Assembly: GCF_009828925.2 (NCBI RefSeq)
Contig: NZ_WUTY02000001.1
Coordinates: 124,001 to 188,000, forward strand
Direction of reading: 5' to 3'
DNA length: 64,000 nucleotides
Source: Methylicorpusculum oleiharenae
GTDB lineage: Bacteria > Pseudomonadota > Gammaproteobacteria > Methylococcales > Methylomonadaceae
Shown here: positions 26,191 to 34,312 of the stretch, piece after piece
How positions within the stretch are numbered: position 1 is the stretch's first letter
How the letters are laid out: each line of letters begins with the position of its first letter
The notes under the pieces: model-generated
What the model was told of the DNA's origin: nothing
What the model saw: the letters and a program-made list of their open reading frames with translations, nothing else
The model's database searches: none
Program-made: the position numbers and the translations under genes

Positions 26191-26676
26191 CTACAATCGT
26201 TTTTTATAGGTTAGAGGAAGCAACCACCAGATTATAAGAATAAGCAAGCTTACGAATGCTGTTACGAATAGGCTCACGATCGAGCCGATTACCTGCGAAA
26301 GAACCAGTTGTGTAACCAGGATCAGGGCGAAGGAAAGAGCCACCAGGCCCACTAGAATCATCCGGGTGGCAAAAGTTTTGAACAACACCCGGTTTCCCAA
26401 GGGGCGGGCCAGGCGATGATGGGCAGCTGGGGCACTAAAAAAGATCATGCTGGTAATAGAGCAGAGAAAGGTTGCGGCATAAACCCATTTCTCGAAGTCA
26501 TGAATTTTGTCAAATCCCTGGTTGAAAGGCAGCACAATCAAGAAAGCGGTAAGCACCTGAGCGCCTTGCAGCAAAATCCGTAATTCCTGCAACATGTCGT
26601 CCAGGCTTCCCTCTTCGGAAACTTCGCTATCATTTGCCTCGGGTTCAGCAAGGTGTTTGGTATTTTCGTCAATCAT
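26191..26676 (-). CDS. DUF6328-family membrane protein
   Basis: 161 residues. An acidic cytoplasmic leader of about 35 residues (EPEANDSEVSEEGS) precedes four predicted transmembrane segments: VLTAFLIVLPF, WVYAATFLCSITSMIFF, MILVGLVALSFALILV and VTAFVSLLILIIWW. Between the second and third runs a basic loop typical of the family (APAAHHRLARPLGNR). Function unknown; a good ribosome-binding site (AAGAAG) precedes the ATG. No operon partner. Confidence 0.75.
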   Translation of the reverse strand: MIDENTKHLAEPEANDSEVSEEGSLDDMLQELRILLQGAQVLTAFLIVLPFNQGFDKIHDFEKWVYAATFLCSITSMIFFSAPAAHHRLARPLGNRVLFKTFATRMILVGLVALSFALILVTQLVLSQVIGSIVSLFVTAFVSLLILIIWWLLPLTYKKRL

Positions 26677-27063
26677 TTTTACTTCTTGTTAATACGAATC
26701 TCCTGAACGCCGATTTTACACGGTTATGTTGCAACTATTCATAAAGTGAAAAGTTGCACTTATCGGCGGGCACAGTTATTTTGGGTGTTAACGATACAAA
26801 GGAGGGGTGATTTACACTGTGCAATGGTCTACATTCTTCTCTTGACTGAAATGTCCAGGATACCGTATGGTTTAATTCGCTGCCAATCAACAAGGCAGTA
26901 TAAGCAGCAAAATCCCACTAAAGTGCGGTCTAATTTTGTACAAAACCGGATCCACCTACACATGAGCTGTTTATCAACCGTGCGTTCAGCTTGATTTAAC
27001 TTTCATGTTTCCAGCCACTCGAAGACAATTGGTCTCTAAATAGAGAGTCACAGCGGAGAATAC
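26677..27063. other. Divergent intergenic stretch
   Basis: Carries the promoters of the DUF6328 gene (reverse) and the MgtC-like gene (forward). A forward frame of 82 codons at 26746-26994 does not look like protein. No repeat is recognised. Confidence 0.4.
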
Positions 27064-28326
27064 GTGAACTCGATCACCCTCACAGCTCAACCCATTCTTG
27101 CTTATGGCATTGCGGTAGGCATTGGTCTGCTCATTGGCGCCGAACGCGAACGGCGTAAAGGGATCGGTCCCACTCGCTCAGCAATGGGCATTCGAACGTT
27201 CTCCACGACTTCTCTTCTGGGTGCTGTGAGTTTAACGCTAGGCGGTTCGGCGCTGCTTGCGGTGATAGCATTAGCTGTTGCAGGGCTCACCGCGATGACT
27301 TTTCGGCTCAGTCACGAGCAAGATCCAGGTTTGACAACCGAGGTGGCACTGTTACTAACCCTTCTCCTTGGCGGCTTAGCAATGCACGAGCCCGCCTTGG
27401 CTTCAGGGCTGGCCGTAATCCTGACTATCTTGCTGACCGCACGAAGCTTCCTTCACCGTTTTGTCAGCACAATCTTGAGTGAGACCGAACTCAACGACGC
27501 GCTGATTCTCGCTGCTGCAGCGCTGGTGTTGTTACCCCTCGCCCCAGACCAGTACTTGGGTCCTTTCAACTCCTTAAATCCTCGGACGATCTGGAAAATT
27601 GTTATCCTTATCATGGCCATCAGCTCAACTGGGTACATCTCACTGCGGATAATGGGGCCGCGTATCGGTCTTCCCATCACAGGTCTCACTTCGGGCTTTG
27701 TATCAAGCGCCGCCACCATCAGTTCAATGGGAGCACGAGCCGTTCAGGACCCAAACCTTTTGTGGGGCGCCGTAGCGGGTGCGGTCTTATCGACCGTAGC
27801 CACCGTTATTCAAATGACCGTGGTTTTAGAGGCAACCAATCAGGCAACACTTTTTGTGCTATGGCTGCCGCTGGCCTGTGCCGGCACTACTGCAGCAGCC
27901 TATGGCGTGATTTTTACCATAAAAGCCCTGCGTCAAAAAGCGCCGGATGCTGTTAGCCTGGGGCAACCATTCAGTCTCAAGACAGCCTTGCTCTTCGCTG
28001 CGACTGTTTCAGCCGTCATGCTGCTCGCCGCCGCTCTTCAACAGTGGTTAGGCAAAGAAGGTGTCATCGCAGCCGCTGCGATTGCTGGCTTTGCCGATAC
28101 CCATTCCGCGGCTGTCGCGGTGGCTTCCCTTGTGGCAGCCGGGAAACTCAGCGCCAACGAAGCCGCATTGCCTATCCTTGCGAGCCTGACGACAAACACC
28201 ATCACGAAGATCGTACTCGCTATCCTGAGCGGCAACTGGCGGTTTGTCAGTGTAATCATCCCAGGACTGGTTCTGGTTATTCTTGCAGCCTGGCTTGGCG
28301 CAGCATTCACTCTAGGATACTTTTGA
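27064..28326 (+). CDS. MgtC/SapB-DUF4010 membrane protein
   Basis: 420 residues from GTG 27064, preceded by GGAGAA. The N-terminal MgtC/SapB domain has AYGIAVGIGLLIGAERERR, with the conserved GAERE. RTFSTTSLLGAV follows, then a longer DUF4010 part with many membrane helices and motifs TGLTSGFVSSAATISSMGAR and AGFADTHSAAVAVASL. About ten or more transmembrane segments are expected. MgtC-type proteins help cells grow under Mg limitation or envelope stress, but the role of the DUF4010 form is not known. Single gene. Confidence 0.85.
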   Translation: MNSITLTAQPILAYGIAVGIGLLIGAERERRKGIGPTRSAMGIRTFSTTSLLGAVSLTLGGSALLAVIALAVAGLTAMTFRLSHEQDPGLTTEVALLLTLLLGGLAMHEPALASGLAVILTILLTARSFLHRFVSTILSETELNDALILAAAALVLLPLAPDQYLGPFNSLNPRTIWKIVILIMAISSTGYISLRIMGPRIGLPITGLTSGFVSSAATISSMGARAVQDPNLLWGAVAGAVLSTVATVIQMTVVLEATNQATLFVLWLPLACAGTTAAAYGVIFTIKALRQKAPDAVSLGQPFSLKTALLFAATVSAVMLLAAALQQWLGKEGVIAAAAIAGFADTHSAAVAVASLVAAGKLSANEAALPILASLTTNTITKIVLAILSGNWRFVSVIIPGLVLVILAAWLGAAFTLGYF

Positions 28327-28769
28327 CTAACACTGCCAAAAGTTCCGGACGTCTGTAATATAATGTACGGTAGTGCGCTTAAAGCGACTGTCCGCTAACT
28401 TATCTGATGTTGTAGTAGGGATTAAATTAAGCGCAGGCACTGTAATTTTGAAATAGTAGCTGTGGTTCTTTTCCGTTTTTGAAAGCAAATTCGCAAACCA
28501 GCAATCAGCGCATTTTTCGACCGGAATTGGCTGCAACTGACGGGCATTCAAACCGAGAATATTTACAACTGAACCTGCAATCACCCGCCGCAAACCGATT
28601 TATTTGCAACTGAAATATATCGCCGGCCAACGGCGGCAGTAGGCCATTTTGCGACATTCAAGTATTTCTGCGTAGGTCGTCGGCTTTAAAATACAAAGCT
28701 GTCGTTTAACGTGGACGTCACCGGACGCTGATTATGAGCGGTTTGATCGGTCTACCAACCTCGGAAAGC
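28327..28769. other. Intergenic stretch before the nested insertion elements
   Basis: About 440 bases without a convincing gene. An 88-codon reverse frame (28327-28593) starts without a ribosome-binding site and resembles no family. The border at 28770 is the left inverted repeat of the DDE element. Confidence 0.45.
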
Positions 28770-29371
28770 CAGCAATTCTCAATTTAGCCAATGCTGGTAA
28801 ACTGTGTTGATTTTTTCATATCCGTAAACGGACGATGGCTTACCCATTTAACCCAAAAGAACAATTCACGCAATCCCGCTGGGTCGAGCGAATCAGGCAA
28901 GTTTTCGAACCAGTGCCCGACGGTCGTAGTGGAAGTGGCGTTTACCAGAAATACACCATGGTCGATGCAGCGCTGAGTGCGTTTTCGGTGTTTTTCATGC
29001 AATCGCCCTCGTTTCTGGAGTATCAGAGGACGATGCAAAAAGAGCGCGGCAAGAATAACGCACAGAGTTTGTTTGGGGTCTATCAAATTCCGAGTGACAA
29101 TCAGATTCGGAATCTGCTGGATGCGGTGTCGCCCGACGCCCTCTGGCCTTTGTACCGCTGGCTGTTGCAAGCGTTGGAAGGGCAAGGCAAACTCAAAGAA
29201 TTTCATGTGCTGGGCGACAGCGTATTAGTGGCGTTGGATGGTGTGGAATACTTCGGTTCGCAGAAGATTCATTGCTGTTAACGCCGACATAAACCCGCAA
29301 CTATTTGCCGCAGGATAAAATCAAAAAAATACGGCGGACGGCACATCTTCAAAGCATTATCAAACGCCCCG

Positions 29372-29563
29372 CTAAAATGGGATCTCATCATTGAAATCGC
29401 ACTCCTCATGTTCCGCCTGTTGTTCATCCTGTATTGTTTTGTACATGTCCAGGATTTCCTCACCATAACGTTGCCAAATGGCTTCTTTCAAATCATCGAG
29501 GAACTGATAGACGCAATCGGCCTCTTCCGGTGTCCAATGGGTGGTTATTTTCAGTATTTTCAT
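29372..29563 (-). CDS. Small acidic IS21 passenger protein
   Basis: 63 residues, no named family. It starts MKILKITTHWTPEEADCVYQF, then LDDLKEAIWQRYGEEI with two helices likely, and ends with a very acidic tail (EHEECDFNDEIPF). Its ATG overlaps the istB stop by 4 bases, so it should be translated from the same mRNA. The conserved-looking hydrophobic/acidic pattern makes it a real gene rather than chance. Role unknown; it might tune transposition or bind IstB. Confidence 0.65.
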   Translation of the reverse strand: MKILKITTHWTPEEADCVYQFLDDLKEAIWQRYGEEILDMYKTIQDEQQAEHEECDFNDEIPF

Positions 29564-30318
29564 TTGGCGCCCCCTTGTTGTCTGCTGCGTCGTTCCGCCG
29601 CTTGTTCTTTGGCCTCTTTCATGCGGTAAGATTTTCCCTCGATCGCGATGATTTCACTATGATGAACCTGTCGGTCAACCAGAGAGACGACACAAGCGGC
29701 ATTGGGGAAGACGTCGTTCCATTCGGCGAACGGGCGATTGGTGGTGACCAGCGTTGAACGTTGTTCATAGCGTTGATTGACGATTTCAAACAGCAGATCC
29801 GCGTGGCGGTTGCTGTAGGAGAGATAGCCGACTTCATCGATGATTAACAAAGCCGGTTTGGCGTAGTGCTTGATTCTTCGCCGCAGGGCGTTGTCACTGT
29901 CCAGGGCGGCCAGGTCATTGAGCATGTTGGCGGCCGTTGTGAACAAGACCGTATGGCCGCGCATCACCGCTTGATAGCCGAGGTTTTGCGCCAGGGTTGA
30001 TTTGCCCACGCCGTTACCGCCCAGTAGGATGAGATTATTGGCCCCGGTTAAAAAATCCAATTGCATTAACGCATGCATCGCTTTTTGATCTATTTTGTCC
30101 GGCCACTGCCAATCAAATTCGGTTAAAGGTTTAAAGCGTCCTAGTTTGGCGTGACTTAAACGGCGCTCCAGTGAACGCTGTTTTCGCTCTTGCCGTTCCC
30201 AATTTAATACGGTTTCCAGCCAGGGATACTGTGCTTGCGTCAGTTCATGCCAATGCGCCTGCACCCCATGAAACTTGAGCTCAATCGCTTGTTGCTTGAG
30301 TTGTTCGGCATCAATCAT
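29560..30318 (-). CDS. istB: IS21-family helper ATPase IstB
   Basis: 252 residues, normal size. The N-terminal helical domain is followed by the AAA+ core: P-loop GGNGVGKSTLAQNL, Walker B ALLIIDEVGYL, sensor-like STLVTTNRPFAEW and a final basic region (ERRSRQQGG). It forms DNA-bound oligomers that pick the target and activate IstA. It starts 8 bases inside the end of istA. The frame is complete. Confidence 0.93.
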   Translation of the reverse strand: MIDAEQLKQQAIELKFHGVQAHWHELTQAQYPWLETVLNWERQERKQRSLERRLSHAKLGRFKPLTEFDWQWPDKIDQKAMHALMQLDFLTGANNLILLGGNGVGKSTLAQNLGYQAVMRGHTVLFTTAANMLNDLAALDSDNALRRRIKHYAKPALLIIDEVGYLSYSNRHADLLFEIVNQRYEQRSTLVTTNRPFAEWNDVFPNAACVVSLVDRQVHHSEIIAIEGKSYRMKEAKEQAAERRSRQQGGAK

Positions 30319-31936
30319 GGTTTTCCTCCTTGGTTATCGCTGTTATAGCGTTCTCCGGCTCTGGTTCTTTCTTTTGCTCATTCTTTTTCTCCTTCTCCTT
30401 CTCCTTCTCCTTGTCCTGCTCTGTTTCGCTGTCATTGACCGGGCCGTCCTCATGACTGGGATTGAGTTGGTCATAGTCAGCCAGGTTGACCGCTTTGATG
30501 TGGTACGGCTTGACTTTATCGGGTACCGCGACAGCCAGGGGCGGCGGTTGCCGTTTTTCATCACGCCGGCGTTCCAGGATTTGTTGCACCGCTTGCGGGT
30601 AGGGCGATTGCTGTTTGAGCGCTTCGTCGAGCGCGCTGTGCAATTCGTCCCGGCCATAGTCATCCAATAGCTGATTCAGTAAGCGAAGGGTGGTGGTTAA
30701 CACATGACCCCGTTGGATGGCTTGCTGCAGGAAAAGGGGAATATGCGCGGAAGCGGCGCTTAAGCGGTCTTGCCCGCGGTGCTGCTTGGCGTTGGTTTTT
30801 TGCAGCCATAAGGCATTGATATGGCTTTCATCTTCGATTTGCCTGCCTTTATCAAAACTGCGTCGATGTTCGGCAATCACGTGTTCGCCATCTAGGATGC
30901 ATAGTTGCTTAAGATCGGCGATCACCGTCAGCGGTTTTTGGACGTGCTGATGCGGAATCGAGTAATCATTCCAGTCAAAGCGGATATAAGGCGTTTTTCG
31001 GGCCGTGACCGGTTTCCTTTCACGGGTATCAAACGGGTTGTCCGGCAGACTGAGTAAACTCGGTTGCTCTTGATGAAAAGCCTCCTTCACCGTCAACTCG
31101 GTATTTTCCGGGCAGCGCCGCTCGCCGCTAACGCCTTGACACCATTGATCGGCCTGTTGATTCAGTTCTTCGAGTGTTTGAAAATGCCGCGCGGCAAAAA
31201 AATTATCCCGGATATAACGAATCGCCCGCTCCACACGGCCTTTTTCATTGCCGCGCGCGACGGCGACCGGGCGTGGCTCAAAGCGATAATGCGCGGATAA
31301 GGCCAGCAACGTGGGATGAAAACGGATGGCGTCGCCTTGGCGTTCCAGCACGGCCGACTTGAGATTGTCATAGAGCAGCACCTTGGGTAAGCCATTCCAG
31401 GCCTCGAACGCCGCCACATGACCGCGTAAAAAGTTTTCCATTTGTTGATTGAGGTAAAACTGCAAATAGATTTGCCGCGACCAACTTAACACCATCACAA
31501 ACGCCATTAACGGTCGTTTGGCTTTGCCTATGTGAATCGAACCAAAGTGTCCCCAATCGACTTGGGCTTGTTCACCGGATAAGGTTTTTAAGCGCAAATA
31601 GGCTTCCGGCTGTTTGCGCGGGCGCAGTTGACTGATGCGCTGGCGAAACTGGCTGGGGCCACCGGGATAACCCCGTTGTTTCGCCATCTCATACAATCTT
31701 GCGGCCGTCAGGGTCGGAAACTGCGCCAATGTCGCCATGATAAACGGCAAATACGCATCGATGATCGATGGCCGCGGTGAGCGTTCAACCTTCGGGAGGC
31801 CTGCTTGCGATAACACGCGGTCAACAACAGAATGATGGATGCCCAACTGTGTGGCAATCGTGCCGACTCGCCACTGCTCCACAAAATGATAACGCAGTAT
31901 TTTCGCTTCAATGTCTTTATTTAGGGTCATCATCAC
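30311..31936 (-). CDS. istA: IS21-family transposase IstA
   Basis: 541 residues. An N-terminal helix-turn-helix (VGTIATQLGIHHSVVDRVL) is followed by the DDE core: D in QVDWGHFGSIHIG, D in LLYDNLKSAV, E in RGNEKGRVERAIRYIR. A long C-terminal extension ends in a low-complexity acid/lysine tract (repeating EKEKEKEKK, encoded by a CTTCTC-type repeat at 30390-30414). It cuts and joins element ends with IstB. The start overlaps the upstream zinc-ribbon gene by 4 bases. No stop or frameshift, so the element may be active. Confidence 0.92.
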   Translation of the reverse strand: MMMTLNKDIEAKILRYHFVEQWRVGTIATQLGIHHSVVDRVLSQAGLPKVERSPRPSIIDAYLPFIMATLAQFPTLTAARLYEMAKQRGYPGGPSQFRQRISQLRPRKQPEAYLRLKTLSGEQAQVDWGHFGSIHIGKAKRPLMAFVMVLSWSRQIYLQFYLNQQMENFLRGHVAAFEAWNGLPKVLLYDNLKSAVLERQGDAIRFHPTLLALSAHYRFEPRPVAVARGNEKGRVERAIRYIRDNFFAARHFQTLEELNQQADQWCQGVSGERRCPENTELTVKEAFHQEQPSLLSLPDNPFDTRERKPVTARKTPYIRFDWNDYSIPHQHVQKPLTVIADLKQLCILDGEHVIAEHRRSFDKGRQIEDESHINALWLQKTNAKQHRGQDRLSAASAHIPLFLQQAIQRGHVLTTTLRLLNQLLDDYGRDELHSALDEALKQQSPYPQAVQQILERRRDEKRQPPPLAVAVPDKVKPYHIKAVNLADYDQLNPSHEDGPVNDSETEQDKEKEKEKEKKNEQKKEPEPENAITAITKEENHD

Positions 31937-32373
31937 CCCTCACCCGCGTAGCGGTTCCGGAATACAGGTAAAATCCGGCCGGCATGGACAAAATCCCGGC
32001 GTAACAAAGGCGCACAAACGGCACCGCAATGGTGACAACGCAAATGACCGTCCATGAGTTCGATGGTTTCGGTTTTTTCGAGCCCGGTGCGCTTACGTTT
32101 CAGTACATCATGAGCGGTCACCTGTAGGGAACCCTGATGCGTTACTTTTTGTTTCTGTCGTTCTCGAAACCGTTGTTGACGGCTGGCATTATGGAAGCGT
32201 CCTGAGCGTGTGGACTGATATTTTTTCCCGGCGCGCCTGCGGGACTCTAAACGGGCGGACGCGGCGCATCCGCCGGTGCAATAACGCTGACCACGATCAC
32301 AACGTGAGCAGATGATGACCTGTGTATGACAACGGTGACAATAATAAAGGCGGGCGGTGCGGCACATCGACAC
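31933..32373 (-). CDS. IS21-associated zinc-ribbon protein
   Basis: 146 residues. Cysteine/histidine pairs appear at both ends. The N-terminal set is YYCHRCHTQVIICSRCDRG with further cysteines in RYCTGGC. The C-terminal set is LRCHHCGAVCAPLL. Between lies a strongly basic helix (RRRAGKKYQSTRSGRFHNAS, RQQRFRERQKQK). The layout fits two zinc-binding modules around a nucleic-acid-binding segment. It is the first gene of the IS21 operon and overlaps istA by 4 bases. Similar genes accompany some IS21 elements; the role in transposition is not established. Confidence 0.75.
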   Translation of the reverse strand: MSMCRTARLYYCHRCHTQVIICSRCDRGQRYCTGGCAASARLESRRRAGKKYQSTRSGRFHNASRQQRFRERQKQKVTHQGSLQVTAHDVLKRKRTGLEKTETIELMDGHLRCHHCGAVCAPLLRRDFVHAGRILPVFRNRYAGEG

Positions 32374-32420
32374 AAAGGCCGATGAGGGCTGAATTTATTC
32401 CTCAGATATGTCACACTGAG

Positions 32421-32500
32421 GATCGTGCTTCGGCACGGTTTTGGGGGTATGGCGTCAGCGTTGACCGTCAAATCTTTGTGGCGTCATACCTTCTCTCAAC
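32421..32500. other. Structured leader of the IS21 operon
   Basis: Just upstream of the zinc-ribbon gene lies a UUCG-loop hairpin (CGTGC-TTCG-GCACG followed by TTTT on the forward strand, near 32423-32440). A longer imperfect inverted repeat with GGTATG arms follows (about 32446-32490). The first could stop forward transcription entering the element. The second could hold a promoter or IstA site. Assigned by structure only. Confidence 0.35.
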
Positions 32501-33646
32501 GACACCGCTCTTTATACCGCTGACCGTGTTGTTTTGCTTGATTATTGATGAATGGTGTTCGTGAAAAAACAGCCATCACGATTATTTCAGCATGCTATTT
32601 AAAGCTGGGGGATAACGGGGGGATTTTACTATTCGGCAAATAACTGCGGATTTGGGCTGGTTTTTACAATTGCGCATGCTGCTCGACGAAGACGCTGAAG
32701 AACGGTGCTATCCACTATGCTCACAGCGCGGTAACCCCGGTAATCGTTTCGCCGCATCAGACGGATGTCATTCCCCTGGCGCCGGAATTTATCGCACCGC
32801 AAGATGGGAACGATAAGCAAGATTATGGACTGGCTGCCGCTCGGCGCTGGTTGGAGCGCGAAGGTGGCAATCTGCCAAGGAACGTGACGTTTTTAGGGGA
32901 CGATTTATATTGCAAACAGCCTTTTTGCGAACGCCTCAAGCAACAGGGCCAACATTTCATCCTGGTCTGCAAGCCGGAATCCCATAAAACCCTTTACGAG
33001 TGGGTTGAGGATTTTCAGCGGCTCGGGCAGGTTGACGTGATCGAAAAACGCCGCTGGACAGGCAAACAACGGCTGACCGAACGCTACCGCATCGCTCGGC
33101 AAGTGCCGTTACGCGACAGCGATGATGCCCTATTAATGAATTGGTGCGAAATCGAGATCATGGATGAGCAAGGCCAGCTCGTTTACCGTAACGCGTTCGC
33201 CACTGATTATGCAGTAGATGCGCAGAATGTTGCTGAAATCGTCAGCGCCGGTCGCACCCGCTGGAAAATCGAAAAACGAAAACAACAACACGTTGAAAAC
33301 CAAGGGATATCACTTCGCGCATAACTTCGGCCATGGGAAAAAAACCTCGCCGCCTTGTTAGCCAGCCTGATCATCCTGGCTTTTCTGGTTCATACGGTGT
33401 TGCAATGGTTCGATCAATGTTATCGATTGCTGCGTGAAGAATTGTACAGTCGGAAGACGTTTTTTAACGATTTAAGGGCGCTCACCCGTTATGTCTGTTT
33501 TGATAACTGGCAACATTTGATGGAATTTTTGCTTGATGGTTTGAATATCCCTATTCCCCGATGAAAGCTCTTAGGGTGATCCGCCTAAATTGAGAATTGC
33601 TGATATACAGTGTATTGTTTGTCGCAATTCAAAATGGCTCTTATCT

Positions 33647-34129
33647 TTAGCCAAGCACTCTGATTGATTTCCAGTATTTACTCGCCCAATAACGGTTATC
33701 GAGACTCGAAATAGCGACACCTTTGGTAGAGGATACATGCATGAATCGTCTTTGTTCGAGATAAATGCCGACATGATTTTGCGTGGACTCGGTTTTGAAG
33801 AATACCAGATCACCCGCTTTCAGTTCATTCTGGCGAACCGGATAACCAGTTTGAGACTGATGACCGGAAGAGCGGGGTAAACGAATGCCCAGCTTTTGCT
33901 GATAGGTCAAATAAACAAAGCCTGAACAATCAACACCTGCTTTCGATAAGCCGCCATTTCTGTAACGAACGGACGCCCATTCCTGAAACTGATCATAGAA
34001 CAGTTTCTTTAAAACAGGTTCGGAATAGGTCAAACGCGGCACCTCGGGTTTATTTGGCTGGCTGGCGCATCCAAATAACAAAAGTGTCGGTAAAATCACC
34101 TGAATCAATTTAATTAATAAACAGCGCAT
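33647..34129 (-). CDS. NlpC/P60 lipoprotein, peptidoglycan endopeptidase
   Basis: 160 residues. A lipoprotein signal ends in LLLFGC (lipidated cysteine at about residue 21), so it is anchored to the envelope. The NlpC/P60 domain has the nucleophile in VDCSGFVYLTYQQ, LPRSSGHQS, GDLVFFKT, the histidine in NHVGIYLEQRRFMHVSS, and a terminal YWKSIRV. Such enzymes cut the peptide cross-links of peptidoglycan, similar to Spr/MepS. Single gene just after the insertion element. Confidence 0.9.
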   Translation of the reverse strand: MRCLLIKLIQVILPTLLLFGCASQPNKPEVPRLTYSEPVLKKLFYDQFQEWASVRYRNGGLSKAGVDCSGFVYLTYQQKLGIRLPRSSGHQSQTGYPVRQNELKAGDLVFFKTESTQNHVGIYLEQRRFMHVSSTKGVAISSLDNRYWASKYWKSIRVLG

Positions 34130-34234
34130 GACGTTGCATCACGGGTTAATAAAGGTAAAAATTCTATACCGCAGGCTCAATGCCAATAAGCTAACAAAAT
34201 TTGGCAAAAACCAAGATCAATGAACCTCAAATTA

Positions 34235-34254
34235 GGTGCTGAATTATCAGCACC
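34235..34254. terminator. Hairpin after the OmpA-like gene
   Basis: A perfect stem GGTGCTGA/TCAGCACC with a 4-base ATTA loop lies about 60 bases beyond the stop of the reverse-strand OmpA-like gene. There is no strong T-run, so it may be a processing or weak termination hairpin. Confidence 0.35.
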
Positions 34255-34312
34255 CAAAGCTTGTTGATACTACGAACCCCGCACTACTAGCAAAACAACA
34301 TCGAATACAGAC

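Larger units (their letters stand above)
29276..32668 (-). mobile_element. IS21-family element with two passenger genes and 5-bp target duplication
   Basis: Ends are TGT...ACA with inverted homology over about 35 bases. The left end reads TGTTAACG then CCGCAACTATTTGCCG. The right end, on the reverse strand, reads TGTAAAAA then CCGCAGTTATTTGCCG. ATTGC is duplicated at 29271-29275 and 32669-32673. At 3.4 kb it is about 1 kb longer than a plain IS21. The extra length holds a zinc-ribbon gene before istA, a 63-residue gene after istB, and a 295-base leader. All four genes overlap end to end on the reverse strand. Confidence 0.9.
28835..33564 (+). pseudogene. IS4-like DDE transposase, interrupted and frameshifted
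   Basis: The N-terminal part (28835-29275) begins MAYPFNPKEQFTQSRWVERI and reaches the first catalytic aspartate (HVLGDSVLVALDGVEYF). The gene resumes at 32674 with YAHSAVTPVIV, the second aspartate region FLGDDLYCKQPF and the glutamate in RTRWKIE. The right half has a one-base gain in an A-run at 33272-33276 and a one-base loss in an A-run at 33338-33344, which compensate. The C-terminus (LLASLIILAFLVHTVLQWFD) is intact. It cannot make a full protein. Confidence 0.82.
28770..33602. mobile_element. DDE-transposase element with 18-bp perfect ends, split by an IS21 element
   Basis: The ends are identical 18-base inverted repeats beginning CAGCAATTCTC (28770-28787 and, inverted, 33585-33602). 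Between them lies one forward transposase gene, broken by IS21 at 29276-32668. Subtracting the IS21 and one duplication leaves about 1.43 kb, a normal IS size. I see no target duplication outside the 18-base ends. The family is not certain: the transposase has IS4-like W-x-IE spacing. Confidence 0.8.

Noticed and set aside
28327-28593. 88-codon reverse frame
   Set aside because: No ribosome-binding site, no family resemblance, ordinary intergenic composition.
30311-30670. Low-complexity KEK/TTCTCC tract read as a separate gene or tandem-repeat locus
   Set aside because: It is the acid/lysine tail of IstA; the antisense leucine-rich frame is its shadow.
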